A stretch of DNA of 35,674 nt from Bacillota bacterium (GTDB taxonomy: Bacteria; Bacillota; Sulfobacillia; JAUYEF01): the NCBI GenBank assembly GCA_030691635.1, contig JAUYEF010000427.1:1-35674 (forward strand). The letters are read 5' to 3'. The stretch's first letter is position 1; every line of letters begins with the position of its first letter. Shown here in pieces: positions 19,220 through 28,126 of the stretch. A program made the translations under genes and the position numbers. Below the pieces are notes generated by a model that saw only the letters and a program-made list of their open reading frames with translations, did not search any database and had not been told where the DNA came from.

Positions 19220-19755
19220 TCCACGCGGCTCCGGCGTACTTCCGCCGTTATGTTTTCAACCTGAATGCGGACTTCAGACACTTCAACGCCCACGACGTTC
19301 CGCACGTAAGACTTGACTTGACTCTGCACCTCAGACGAGACCGAAGGGATGCTGATGTCAGGGCTCATGACGATCGAGAGCGAGACATGGAGCCCATCGG
19401 CGGACATGTGGACGGTGCCACGCACTTCTCTCACTCCCTGGACCTGCCTCGCGACTTTCTTCACAAGGTTTTCGATCCCATCCAGGGATATCCGCACCTC
19501 GCCGAGAGACGTGTCGTGGACGACCGCCTGGCCGGCGTACTTCCTTCGGAACGCGTAGACGATGAGCCTGAGGCTGATGACCAGGTAGAACAGCGATATC
19601 AGCCCAACGAGCCACCTGATCTGGATGTTGTCAAGGCTTGTCCGCACAATGTCCAGAGGCATTCGCCAGCCGAAAGCCATCAGCACAAAAATGACTGCAA
19701 GCACGTCCAGCGTCAACGTGTATACCGCCAGCACCACTCTATCGTAGATTCGCAT
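19216..19755 (-). CDS. amaP: alkaline shock response membrane anchor protein AmaP
   Basis: 179 aa, two N-terminal TM segments followed by an Asp23-like domain; neighbours an Asp23 gene and a DUF2273 gene. Confidence 0.85.
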   Translation of the reverse strand: MRIYDRVVLAVYTLTLDVLAVIFVLMAFGWRMPLDIVRTSLDNIQIRWLVGLISLFYLVISLRLIVYAFRRKYAGQAVVHDTSLGEVRISLDGIENLVKKVARQVQGVREVRGTVHMSADGLHVSLSIVMSPDISIPSVSSEVQSQVKSYVRNVVGVEVSEVRIQVENITAEVRRSRVE

Positions 19756-19792
19756 CTCCCTACCCCTTTAGCCCCTTTCTGCTAGACGCCGT

Positions 19793-20197
19793 TCACTTCG
19801 GTATATCGGGGCTTTCTTTGTTAACGGGTGGCTCGAAACTGACTCCCTGAACGTGGATGTTGACTTCCACCACGTCGAGGCCCGTCATGATTTCGACCGA
19901 CCGTTTGACATTCTCCTGTATCTTCTGGGCAACCTCGGGAATCCTCACGCCATAGTCCAGCACGACAAAGAGGTCGATCGCCGCCTCCTTTTCCCCGACC
20001 TCCACCTTGACGCCTTTGGAGAGACTCTTCTTTCCCAGGATCTCAGCCATGTCTCCGACGAGCCCTCCACTCATGCCTGTGACCCCGGCGACCTCGCCCG
20101 CCGCGATGCCTGCTATGACCGAGACCACATCCTCCGATATCTTCACGACTCCGACATCGGAGTCCAAGCCAGTGACGGTATCTTCGCGCTTCTCCAA
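19793..20197 (-). CDS. Asp23/Gls24 family envelope stress response protein (likely TTG start at 20197 behind GGAGGTGA)
   Basis: VKISEDVVSVIAGIAAGEVAGVTGMSGGLVGDMAEILGKKSLSKGVKVEVGEKEAAIDLFVVLDYGVRIPEVAQKIQENVKRSVEIMTGLDVVEVNIHVQGVSF. The longer ORF call (to 20317) would span the promoter. Confidence 0.9.
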   Translation of the reverse strand: MEKREDTVTGLDSDVGVVKISEDVVSVIAGIAAGEVAGVTGMSGGLVGDMAEILGKKSLSKGVKVEVGEKEAAIDLFVVLDYGVRIPEVAQKIQENVKRSVEIMTGLDVVEVNIHVQGVSFEPPVNKESPDIPK

Positions 20198-20246
20198 CCA
20201 GCCAGTCACCTCCCGGCGCCTGCGATCCGCATGCACCGATAGAATT

Positions 20247-20275
20247 ATTATACTAAGCCCTCTCACTAATGACAA
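20247..20275 (-). promoter_or_regulatory. sigma-A promoter for asp23-amaP-DUF2273(-nusB)
   Basis: Minus strand TTGTCA-N17-TATAAT (-35 at 20275-20270, -10 at 20252-20247), located between the spoIIIAH stop (20324) and the asp23 start. Confidence 0.75.
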
Positions 20276-20323
20276 CAAAGCCCAGTCCGCGCAGGACGTG
20301 GGCGTTTGTATTGCCAAACCGGG

Positions 20324-20851
20324 TCACCGCCGGGCGATGATCCGCATAGCTTCGGGCTTGATCCCTATGAGCCGCGTGACCACATCGGAAATCTTCGCGA
20401 CATCCAGTTGCGTGATCTCTTGCGCGCGGATGACGATGACCAGCGCGCCGTTTCCCATGAACACGACGGCGTCTTCGTATCCTCTGGCCTTAACAAGATG
20501 CTCGACCTCCGATTCCTTCGCGGCCTCTTGCGTCAGGGAGAGCAGGCGCTGTGCTGCCTCCTTCTTGACCTGGGCGTCAGTGTTTGGGCTGGCGGCGATT
20601 TCCCGCAATCGCTCGAGCTCCTGGCTCCTCTGCCGTTCTCGTTCGACTTTCGAGTCCGCGAAGTAGTCCGACTCCGGCACGCGGAGCGCCTTGCTCGCCG
20701 CCTCGCCTGCGGGCGATGGGGGCGCGACCACAGGACCCTTCAGGAACTCAGCTCTCTTGTATGCCACAAACCAGATGAGGTACGCGACGATGGCCGCGAA
20801 CAGCAGGATGCCCAGAAGCCGGGACCGCCTGAGGTTATACGTCCGGAACAT
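20324..20851 (-). CDS. spoIIIAH: SpoIIIAH-like protein (SpoIIQ-partner ring component)
   Basis: N-terminal TM plus conserved C-terminal domain: EAAQRLLSLTQEAAKESEVEHLVKARGYEDAVVFMGNGALVIVIRAQEITQLDVAKISDVVTRLIG; last gene of the spoIIIA operon. Confidence 0.92.
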   Translation of the reverse strand: MFRTYNLRRSRLLGILLFAAIVAYLIWFVAYKRAEFLKGPVVAPPSPAGEAASKALRVPESDYFADSKVERERQRSQELERLREIAASPNTDAQVKKEAAQRLLSLTQEAAKESEVEHLVKARGYEDAVVFMGNGALVIVIRAQEITQLDVAKISDVVTRLIGIKPEAMRIIARR

Positions 20852-20854
20852 GTC

Positions 20855-21436
20855 TCATTCACCCGCTTTCATAGGAAGCACCGAAACTCTATGCGCCGGC
20901 ACATTGAAGAGCACCTGGATCGCCCTGAAGATCTCCGCCCGGACACGCGGGTCCTGCGCGCCGCTCGAAACGACCAGCACGCCTTCCACTTTGGGCGACG
21001 TGGTCCTGGTGACGACCGGCCGGTCGCCCGTGGTGGTCTGCCGTGCGATGACGGGTTGCGAGGAGTCGGTCTGTTCCTCAGTAACCCGGGTCATGCCCGA
21101 CTGGTCCTTTTCCTCGGTCCTGCGTGTGTTGAGCTGCCGGTTGCCCGCCAGCACGTTCTCCGGCGTGCCCGCAAGCGTGAGGGAGACCACCACGCGGCCG
21201 GAACCCCGTATCTGCCCGATCACTCGCTCTGCCTCTTGGGCAAGCTTCGCCTGGTACCAGGTCAGCGAGAGGGTCTCGTCCGGCACCGGCGCCTCCTTCG
21301 CCTGGCCCTGCGCAGGCGCCGGGCTGGGCGCGCTTCTCTCCGCAGACATCATGCTCCCGACCAGCAACAGAATGATTCCGAGAGCGCCAAGAGCCAACAG
21401 GTTAAACGGAGCCTTCTTGAGTCGCTCGATCCACAA
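20855..21436 (-). CDS. spoIIIAG: stage III sporulation protein AG
   Basis: N-terminal TM; LAQEAERVIGQIRGSGRVVVSLTLAGTPENVLAGNRQ...PKVEGVLVVSSGAQDPRVRAEIFRAIQVLFNVPAHRVSVLPM. Confidence 0.93.
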   Translation of the reverse strand: MWIERLKKAPFNLLALGALGIILLLVGSMMSAERSAPSPAPAQGQAKEAPVPDETLSLTWYQAKLAQEAERVIGQIRGSGRVVVSLTLAGTPENVLAGNRQLNTRRTEEKDQSGMTRVTEEQTDSSQPVIARQTTTGDRPVVTRTTSPKVEGVLVVSSGAQDPRVRAEIFRAIQVLFNVPAHRVSVLPMKAGE

Positions 21437-21448
21437 CCGCCATCACTC

Positions 21449-21955
21449 CTATCCTGCAATGGTCACCGTAACATCTTCAGGCCTCAGGTTCAGGTACGCG
21501 GACAGCAGGGCCTTTAGCGCTTCCGCCATCGCGCCTCCGCTACGGGCCTTCCCAGGGTCAAGCCAAAGATGGACCTCCAGCCGCTGCACTGATGCTGTGT
21601 CGCGTGCTGTGGCCACCGTCACGCGGCAGTCAGCCGCCCTGACGCCCTCGATCGACATGGCCATCGTCTCAGCCTGCCACTTCACCCTCGCGGCAAACGT
21701 TTCATCGCCGGGCGTCTGCCCTGAAAAGGCGGGCGCCGCAGTGCCGAATGGCGGCAGGATGGCAGGGTCTGCGCCGCCGCGCACGCGCTGCACGATTCCC
21801 ACCACCGGCTGGAGCACAAGAGAGACGATGATCATCCCGAGCGCCACGCGGACATATTTCCGCGTGCTGCCCTGCGGAGTCACGGCCTCGGCGATGCCGG
21901 CGATCAGTGAGGTGAGGGCGAGTGTCATCACCCAACCACGCAGCCAGGGGACCAA
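21449..21955 (-). CDS. spoIIIAF: stage III sporulation protein AF (TTG start at 21955)
   Basis: LVPWLRGWVMTLALTSLIAGIAEAVTPQGSTRKYVRVALGMIIVSLVLQPV; GGAGG RBS 7 nt before the TTG; operon position. Confidence 0.85.
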   Translation of the reverse strand: MVPWLRGWVMTLALTSLIAGIAEAVTPQGSTRKYVRVALGMIIVSLVLQPVVGIVQRVRGGADPAILPPFGTAAPAFSGQTPGDETFAARVKWQAETMAMSIEGVRAADCRVTVATARDTASVQRLEVHLWLDPGKARSGGAMAEALKALLSAYLNLRPEDVTVTIAG

Positions 21956-22014
21956 GCGATCGCCTCCACTATAGACTCTCGGGTCCTCTGCAGGGGCTCG
22001 ACGCCCCGGCGCTT

Positions 22015-23181
22015 TCAATAAGGTCTGGACGCGCCGGCGATGACGGCCAGGCTCACCCAGACCATCATGGCCACGACTCCGAGCGCGACGCACATCATGA
22101 TCAGCGAGCTCCCGATGCCGTTCAGGCAGGAGCTCATCCGTTTCGCTCCGAGCGGCTGGACGAGCGCGGCTACCAGCCGGTATACGAACACCAGAGATGC
22201 GATTTTCGCCAAAGGGAACACGATCAAGAAGAAGACGACCAGCGCTCCGGCGGCGCTGACTGCGCCCTTGAGCACGTTCGATGACGAGAAAACCATCTCG
22301 GCCGCGTCCGAGAACATTCTCCCCACGACGGGTATGAACGTGGTGCTAAGAAACTTGGCGGTCCTGATGGCGGCGCCGTCGGACACGGCCCCGGCGGCCT
22401 TCTGGACCGCCATCATCCCCAAGAACAGCGCGAGTGACAGCCCTAGCACCGTATTCGCGACCAGTCTTATGAGTCCGGTGACGCCCGAAAGGTCGAACGC
22501 GTCCCACGTGTGGTTCACGATCTCGAGCACGGCCGCCAGTACGATGACCGGCAGCACGACCTCGCTCGCCATCGTGGCGACGACGTGGACCGTGGAAATC
22601 GTGATCGGGCTCAACAGGCCCGCGGTGACCGGAGCGCCCGAACTCGCCACCAGGGCGATCAGTGCCGGTAGGAGGGGACGCATGAGCGACAGCAGGTCGG
22701 AACAGGCCTTCTGGGACACCTTGAGCGCCACGCCGAAACTGGAGAGCGCAAGCGTAATGAGGACCAGGTGGCACGTCGCGTAGGCCACCCGCGCCACAGC
22801 ATCACTGTTGAACCCCACCTGCAGGTTCTGGAGCAGCGCAGAGATGACTGCCAGCACGATCAAGGACCCGAGCAGCTTTGTGTTGAGCCGTAGCTCGGAG
22901 AACAAGTAGCGGGCGACCAAGCTAAGGAGGTAAGGCCCGTCCAGCTTCGACCTTCCGGAAATCACATCCGTGAAGACCTGGCGCAGGTCGATCCCGCTGC
23001 CGGCAGGCTGGTCGAGACCAGATAGCATATCGTCTATCTGGCGGTAGTCCGCGGGGAGAGGGGCAGGCAGCTGCATCTCCGGCACAGAGGCGAGACATGG
23101 AGCGGCCAGCGACAGCACGCAGGTAGCGACAAGCCACAACACAGACGCGCGACTGTTCTTCACCCACCGGCACCCCCTCAC
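22015..23181 (-). CDS. spoIIIAE: stage III sporulation protein AE
   Basis: 388 aa multi-TM; operon position; ATGA overlap with spoIIIAD. Confidence 0.93.
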   Translation of the reverse strand: MRGCRWVKNSRASVLWLVATCVLSLAAPCLASVPEMQLPAPLPADYRQIDDMLSGLDQPAGSGIDLRQVFTDVISGRSKLDGPYLLSLVARYLFSELRLNTKLLGSLIVLAVISALLQNLQVGFNSDAVARVAYATCHLVLITLALSSFGVALKVSQKACSDLLSLMRPLLPALIALVASSGAPVTAGLLSPITISTVHVVATMASEVVLPVIVLAAVLEIVNHTWDAFDLSGVTGLIRLVANTVLGLSLALFLGMMAVQKAAGAVSDGAAIRTAKFLSTTFIPVVGRMFSDAAEMVFSSSNVLKGAVSAAGALVVFFLIVFPLAKIASLVFVYRLVAALVQPLGAKRMSSCLNGIGSSLIMMCVALGVVAMMVWVSLAVIAGASRPY

Positions 23182-23564
23182 GCCATGATAGTAAGCACTG
23201 CCTGCATGATGGCTCTCACGACCGGAACAGTGAGCAACAGGACCAGCACCTTGCCGGCAAACTCCACCCGCGCGCCCAGGGCCCCTTCGTCAGCGTCCCT
23301 GCAGACCTGCGCACCGAACTCGGCCAGGTACGCCACGCCGATCACCTTGATCACGGTGGTCAGGTACGAGATATCCAGCCGCGCCAGGGACGACAGGTCC
23401 TCCAGGAGCACGAAGACCGCCACGAGCTTGTCCGCCACCAGCAGGAAGAGGAGCGTTCCCGCCGCCAAGGCGACAGGCGTCGCGAAGTCGGGCCTGGCCC
23501 GGCGAATGAGTGTCAGCACCACAGCGCTGACCAGCGCTATCCCGATGATCTGGAGAATGTCCAC
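23178..23564 (-). CDS. spoIIIAD: stage III sporulation protein AD
   Basis: MDILQIIGIALVSAVVLTLIRRARPDFATPVALAAGTLLFLLV..YLTTVIKVIGVAYLAEFGAQVCRDADEGALGARVEFAGKVLVLLLTVPVVRAIMQAVLTI. Confidence 0.95.
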   Translation of the reverse strand: MDILQIIGIALVSAVVLTLIRRARPDFATPVALAAGTLLFLLVADKLVAVFVLLEDLSSLARLDISYLTTVIKVIGVAYLAEFGAQVCRDADEGALGARVEFAGKVLVLLLTVPVVRAIMQAVLTIMA

Positions 23565-23585
23565 CGCGCCGTCCTCCAGGATGGG

Positions 23586-23792
23586 TTAGTAGAGCCGGAA
23601 GATGGTCTTGACTTTCTCGAACAGGTCGCCCACCAGCTGGATCACCCACATGAGCACAATGACGATTCCTGTCAGCGTCAGCATCCAGGCATACTCTTCC
23701 TTGTTCGCCTGCTTCAAGACGCTGTGGATGACGGCGACGAGTATGGCCACGCCCGCTATCTTGAAGACCATGTCAAGGCTGACTGTACTCAC
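23586..23792 (-). CDS. spoIIIAC: stage III sporulation protein AC
   Basis: 68 aa, two TM segments: MVFKIAGVAILVAVIHSVLKQANKEEYAWMLTLTGIVIVLMWVIQLVGDLFEKVKTIFRLY. Confidence 0.95.
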   Translation of the reverse strand: MSTVSLDMVFKIAGVAILVAVIHSVLKQANKEEYAWMLTLTGIVIVLMWVIQLVGDLFEKVKTIFRLY

Positions 23793-23843
23793 GGTTTTGC
23801 CCTCCGCTACGTGGGTTCCGGTCTATGGCGCAGTCTCCCCGCA

Positions 23844-24377
23844 TCAGACGAGTATCAGCGCCACAAGCGCCCCGCAGAGCAGGCCCATTTGCCTGTAGAG
23901 AAGCGCGTACTTGGCGCTCCTGTCCCTCGCCTCGCCGATATGAACGCCGAGTTTGCCTATCATCGCCGCAAGGTGCCTGGCCTGATCCTTCCGGTCAGAG
24001 ACGCCCAGAGCCGGCCCGAGAAGACGCAGCGCGTCGATGTCGGCCCTGTCCACCAGCAGCAGGCCGCCCAGCGAGTCCAGTGCGCTCGCCCATGCTTTCC
24101 CCGCAGAATCCCCGTCGCCGGAGCGCAGGTTCTGGGAAACACGCTCCAGGAAGGCCCTCGGAGCGCCCGAACATGGCCGCGCCGCCTCATCGAGCGCGGC
24201 AGCCAGGGTGGCCGACTGGTACTCCACCAGCGTTATCAGCCGTTCGAGCGCCGCCCGCAGTTCCTCCAGCACCCGGAGCCTTTTCTCAAGCCTGCCCGCC
24301 GCAAAGGACCCACACAGCACGCCCGAGGCGATGACAAGCCCGGCGCCGGTGAATCTGATGACTGCCGCCATGCTCAT
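23844..24377 (-). CDS. spoIIIAB: stage III sporulation protein AB
   Basis: MSMAAVIRFTGAGLVIASGVLCGSFAAGRLEKRLRVLEELRAALERLITLVEYQSATLAAALDEAA; start ATG at 24377 overlaps the spoIIIAA stop (ATGA). Confidence 0.92.
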   Translation of the reverse strand: MSMAAVIRFTGAGLVIASGVLCGSFAAGRLEKRLRVLEELRAALERLITLVEYQSATLAAALDEAARPCSGAPRAFLERVSQNLRSGDGDSAGKAWASALDSLGGLLLVDRADIDALRLLGPALGVSDRKDQARHLAAMIGKLGVHIGEARDRSAKYALLYRQMGLLCGALVALILV

Positions 24378-25354
24378 AATGCGCCCCCCAGCGGGCCACG
24401 CAGCAGTGTGACGCCGCGGCCATCGCAGACTTCCTCGACGGTCCCGGGCCCGCGCCTGCAGCTGAGCAGGATGATCCGCGAGAACGTGCTGGAGGACACC
24501 AGCCGCTGCAGAGAAGGCCTGTTCGCGAGGTCCTTCTTGCCTGCGCCGTGGGCCGAAGCGATGACGGCGACACCGGCGCAAGAAGCTTCGACGCACGCCT
24601 GCGCATCTTCGGCTGTGCCTATCTCGTCCGTGACGACAACATCGGGGGTCATGGCCCGGATGAGCATCATCATGCCCTCCGCCTTAGGGCAGGCGTCGAG
24701 GACATCCGTCCGTGGGCCGACATCGTTCTGGGGCACGCCCCGGTAGCAGCCTGCGATCTCAGACCGCTCATCAGCTATGCCCACATTCTGCGGCGCGACG
24801 CCACGGGCCGGGATGCCGCCGCTCAACAGCCTGGAGATCTCCCGGAGCATCGTGGTCTTGCCGGACCCCGGAGGGCCGACTATGAGTGAACTGGCCGGAC
24901 GCGAGTTATCGATCATGTGGGGAATCACAAGGTCGGCCGCGCCGGGGCAGTCGCGAGTGACCCTGATGTTGAAGCTCCGCACGTGTTTAATGGTCTTCAC
25001 CTTGCCCGCTTCAACGACTGCCTTGCCTGCCATGCCGATCCGGTGTCCGCCCTTTACGGTGATGTACCCGTTGCGGAGCTCTTCCTCGAAGGCATGCACG
25101 GAGTTCGCAGACACCATGTTGAACATCCTGGTCACGTCCTCGGCGTCGACCACGTGAGGCGCTCCATTTCCGACCAGGACCTCGCGCTGGTCCATCAGCA
25201 GGACACACGGCAGCCCGGTCCTGACCCTGATCTCGGACAGCCTCTCAAGCGCAGCGTCCGGATAGGCGGATAGCGTTCCCGCAACTTGCCGCCTCAGCTT
25301 CTCTGGGAAGAAGACCAGAAGTTCCTCTTCGATTCTTGTAAGCGCTCCTGGCAG
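24374..25354 (-). CDS. spoIIIAA: stage III sporulation protein AA (ATPase); N-terminus extends beyond the ORF-track ATG, candidate CTG start at 25354
   Basis: Walker A IVGPPGSGKTTMLREISRLLSG. In-frame upstream translation LPGALTRIEEELLVFFPEKLRRQVAGTLSAYPDAALERLSEIRVRTGLPCVLLM resembles the SpoIIIAA N-terminus. GGGGGGAG lies 7 nt upstream of the CTG; no ATG/GTG/TTG occurs in frame before the TGA. Confidence 0.88.
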   Translation of the reverse strand: MPGALTRIEEELLVFFPEKLRRQVAGTLSAYPDAALERLSEIRVRTGLPCVLLMDQREVLVGNGAPHVVDAEDVTRMFNMVSANSVHAFEEELRNGYITVKGGHRIGMAGKAVVEAGKVKTIKHVRSFNIRVTRDCPGAADLVIPHMIDNSRPASSLIVGPPGSGKTTMLREISRLLSGGIPARGVAPQNVGIADERSEIAGCYRGVPQNDVGPRTDVLDACPKAEGMMMLIRAMTPDVVVTDEIGTAEDAQACVEASCAGVAVIASAHGAGKKDLANRPSLQRLVSSSTFSRIILLSCRRGPGTVEEVCDGRGVTLLRGPLGGAL

Positions 25355-25389
25355 GGCCCGACTCCCCCCAAGCTTGTCTCATGTTCTAA

Positions 25390-25416
25390 AGCATATTAGG
25401 GCCGGGCCGGCCGTAT
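25390..25416 (-). promoter_or_regulatory. candidate sigma-E-like promoter for the spoIIIA operon
   Basis: Minus strand ATA-N16-AATATGCT, one mismatch from ATA-N16-18-CATANNNT; it would place the transcription start about 20 nt upstream of the GGGGGGAG RBS. Confidence 0.4.
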
Positions 25417-25439
25417 GAGTACTTTCCGGTCAACAAGAA

Positions 25440-25467
25440 GCAGGGCGGTCCTTGACGATCGCCCTGC
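25440..25467 (-). terminator. probable Rho-independent terminator downstream of the CD1247-type gene
   Basis: GCAGGGCG-N12-CGCCCTGC inverted repeat followed on the minus strand by TTCTTGTT (weak U-tract). Confidence 0.5.
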
Positions 25468-25492
25468 TCTGCGCGCAATTGGCGTGGTTCCG

Positions 25493-25957
25493 CTATTCTT
25501 TTGGAAGCGAGTCCTCATCGCCGTAGAGACGGTGGCCGTGCGGCCGGCGCGACACCAGAGGGGCCTCGTCCTCGTCAACGGTGTAGTCTTCTTCGAAGAC
25601 CGTTTCACCGCACTTCGGGCAAATCAGCTTAACCTGCCCGTCATCCCCTGTGTCGTAGTCGTCCTCTATAACCAGGACGTTACCGCAGGACGGGCACTCG
25701 AACTCAGCATACTCGTCGGATTCCAGATCGCCCAGGTACTCCTCCTCAACAGCGGCAAGGTCTTCGTCTATGGCATCCACATACTCTCTAAGTTCCTCGA
25801 ACGAGCTCTTCACGCCCGCGATTTCGCCCGCTATCTCCTCCAGCACCTCAAGAATCCCGGAAAGCAACCTGCCTTCGTTCGTTTCAGCGGAGACGTTCAG
25901 GCCTTTGGCGAGCCCTTGCAGATAAGACACCCTGCTCTTGATCTCGTTCATTCGCAC
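25493..25957 (-). CDS. CD1247 N-terminal domain-type protein with C-terminal zinc ribbon (CPSCG...CPKCG)
   Basis: MRMNEIKSRVSYLQGLAKGLNVSAETNEGRLLSGILEVLEEIAGEI...FECPSCGNVLVIEDDYDTGDDGQVKLICPKCGETVFEED. Confidence 0.82.
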   Translation of the reverse strand: MRMNEIKSRVSYLQGLAKGLNVSAETNEGRLLSGILEVLEEIAGEIAGVKSSFEELREYVDAIDEDLAAVEEEYLGDLESDEYAEFECPSCGNVLVIEDDYDTGDDGQVKLICPKCGETVFEEDYTVDEDEAPLVSRRPHGHRLYGDEDSLPKE

Positions 25958-26098
25958 CCTCCTCCTGCATCTTTTGTAAAGTTGCCATGAAGGAAGGCTA
26001 ATATTCGGTTGCCGCGCGGGCGCGTTCGCTGCCGTCTGGAGCCATTCCTCGCCGCCTGGGACCCACTCGCTACCATCGCGAGACCCTCTGTCTGCCGC

Positions 26099-26656
26099 TT
26101 AGACCCTTTCTATGTAAGTCCTGCTCCTAGTGTCGACCTTGATCTTGTCGCCTTTGTTCACGAACAGCGGGACCTTGATGATCGCGCCTGTCTCGAGAGT
26201 CGCGGGCTTTCCGCCGCCTGTGGCCGTGTCCCCGCGGAAGTTGGGCTCGGTCTCGACCACTTCAAGGTCGACAAAGTTCGGGATCTCCACTCCGAGCGTC
26301 GTCCCCTCATAGGTCAGAAGCCAGATGTTCATGTTCTCCTTGAGGAAGTCGATACCGTCGCCTATTTTGTCCCCGGTGAGCGGGATCTGCTCGAACGACT
26401 GGGAATCCATCACTATGTACTCAGTGCCCGTGTTGTACAGGTACTGGCATTCCCGCCTCTCCACGTGCGCCCGTGGGAGTTTCTCGCCGGCATCAAAGGT
26501 GCGTTCGAGCACGGCGCCTGTCTTCACGTTCTTCAGCCTGGTGCGTACGAACGCGGAGCCTTTGCCCGGCTTCACGTGCTGGAATTCGACGACTGAGTAC
26601 ACCTCACCGTTGTACTCGATTGTGATGCCTGTCTTGAAGTCGTTTGTCGAGATCAA
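26099..26656 (-). CDS. efp: elongation factor P
   Basis: 185 aa: [74 protein letters not shown]. Confidence 0.98.
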   Translation of the reverse strand: MISTNDFKTGITIEYNGEVYSVVEFQHVKPGKGSAFVRTRLKNVKTGAVLERTFDAGEKLPRAHVERRECQYLYNTGTEYIVMDSQSFEQIPLTGDKIGDGIDFLKENMNIWLLTYEGTTLGVEIPNFVDLEVVETEPNFRGDTATGGGKPATLETGAIIKVPLFVNKGDKIKVDTRSRTYIERV

Positions 26657-26747
26657 TCTCTGCCCCTCCCATCAGGTCGCCGCATCGGACCCACACGACG
26701 AGCGGACGCTCGTCTCCAGGCCTTCCCTGTCTCTAGGTCTTCCCGCA

Positions 26748-27818
26748 TCAGCCGATCTCTATCAGGTGCTTGGGCACGTGCGTCAGGTTCTTGTACCCGT
26801 CCTCCGTTATGGCGACGAGATCCTCGATCCTGACACCGCCCCACCCAGGCACGTAGACGCCAGGCTCAACGCTCACGACATTTCCCGGGACAAGCGCGAC
26901 GCCGGCGGAACGCTCACCGAGGCTCGGCATCTCATGTACGGCCAGCCCCACCCCGTGCCCCAGGGTATGGCCGAAATGCTCACCGTGGCCGGCTTGCTTT
27001 ATGATGTCCCTGGCCACGGCGTCAACGGCGGCGCAATCCTTGCCCGGGCCGATCGCATCAAGGGCGGACGTCTGAGCCCTGAGCACAAGTTCATAGACCC
27101 TGCGCTGCTCTTCCGAGGCTCTGCCCACGACGACCGTCCTGGTGGCGTCGGAGCAATAGCCGGATACTTCAGCCCCATAGTCTATTGTGACAAAATCGCC
27201 CTCTTCGATGAGCTTCGCTGAGGCGCGGCCGTGCGGCATGGATGACCGCTTTCCAGAGGCAACGATGATATCAAAGGCGAGGCGTTGTGCGCCTTCTCTG
27301 CGCATGAGGAATTCCATCTCGAGGGCTATGTCGCGTTCGCTTGTACCGGGCCTGATCTTCGCGAGCACTGTCATGAAGGCGTTGTCCGCGATGACCGCGG
27401 CTTTCGTCATCAGGTCGATCTCGGAAGCCGTCTTCCGCGCCCTGAGCCCGACCAAGAGCCGCTCGCACGGCACAAGATCCACACCGGTCAGCTGGTGCTT
27501 CAGCCTCTCAAACCACAGGACCGTGGCATAACTCGGGTCGAAAGCGATCCTGGACGCTCGAGACTCCATCACGATCTGTGGCAGCACGTCGCCTTCCGGC
27601 TTGCCCTCGACGATCCTGAAACCCGGCGCTTCGGCTGCAGCTTGCTCTGTGTACCGGAAGTCCGTCATCAGCACGGCATCGTCGAGCGTCACCAGCACCG
27701 TTCCGGCGCTCCCGGAAAAGCCTGATGCCCAGAGCCTGTCCTCCGGCCGGGCAATAATGATGCCCTCCAGCGACTCGTCGCGGAGAGCAGCACGTATCCT
27801 ATCGAGATCTGCCATCAC
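26748..27818 (-). CDS. M24 family Xaa-Pro aminopeptidase/dipeptidase
   Basis: VTIDYGAEVSGYCSDATRTVVVG, GHGEHFGHTLGHGVGLAVHEMPSLG, GNVVSVEPGVYVPGWGGVRIEDLVAI: M24 metal-ligand motifs; upstream of efp. Confidence 0.95.
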   Translation of the reverse strand: MMADLDRIRAALRDESLEGIIIARPEDRLWASGFSGSAGTVLVTLDDAVLMTDFRYTEQAAAEAPGFRIVEGKPEGDVLPQIVMESRASRIAFDPSYATVLWFERLKHQLTGVDLVPCERLLVGLRARKTASEIDLMTKAAVIADNAFMTVLAKIRPGTSERDIALEMEFLMRREGAQRLAFDIIVASGKRSSMPHGRASAKLIEEGDFVTIDYGAEVSGYCSDATRTVVVGRASEEQRRVYELVLRAQTSALDAIGPGKDCAAVDAVARDIIKQAGHGEHFGHTLGHGVGLAVHEMPSLGERSAGVALVPGNVVSVEPGVYVPGWGGVRIEDLVAITEDGYKNLTHVPKHLIEIG

Positions 27819-27921
27819 ATCAGCCCCCGGATCCTGGCTTTCGCGCCATTACCAATAGTAACACACGGTAGTGGCGTCTTGCCATAGAAAGCCCGGATGC
27901 GGCCAATCTCCAGTAGCCTGC

Positions 27922-28089
27922 CTACTTGCGTTCCGGAGGAACCACCCCAAGCGGGACCCTCGTGATGATCACCTGACCGCCGACTGCGGACATCCTGACG
28001 AGACCCTGCCCTTCGATGCCGATGCGCACCAGCGCTTCTCTCGGGATCGACACAGTTCCACCCATGGAAACTATGGCCTTCAGGCTCAA
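27922..28089 (-). CDS. small AbrB/SpoVT-type (swapped-hairpin) protein, 55 aa, TTG start; absent from the supplied ORF track
   Basis: Translation MSLKAIVSMGGTVSIPREALVRIGIEGQGLVRMSAVGGQVIITRVPLGVVPPERK*, with the AbrB-like 'G.V.IP...L...GI..G..V......G.VII' pattern; GGGGAGGAG RBS just upstream of TTG-TTG. Confidence 0.65.
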   Translation of the reverse strand: MSLKAIVSMGGTVSIPREALVRIGIEGQGLVRMSAVGGQVIITRVPLGVVPPERK

Positions 28090-28126
28090 CAAGGACTCCT
28101 CCCCGGTAGTGGCTGTCTGATTCTAG

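Noticed and set aside
20306-21517. 403-aa plus-strand ORF antisense to spoIIIAG/AH
   Set aside because: Overlaps conserved SpoIIIAG/AH on the other strand; composition (H/R/D-rich) typical of a spurious antisense ORF.
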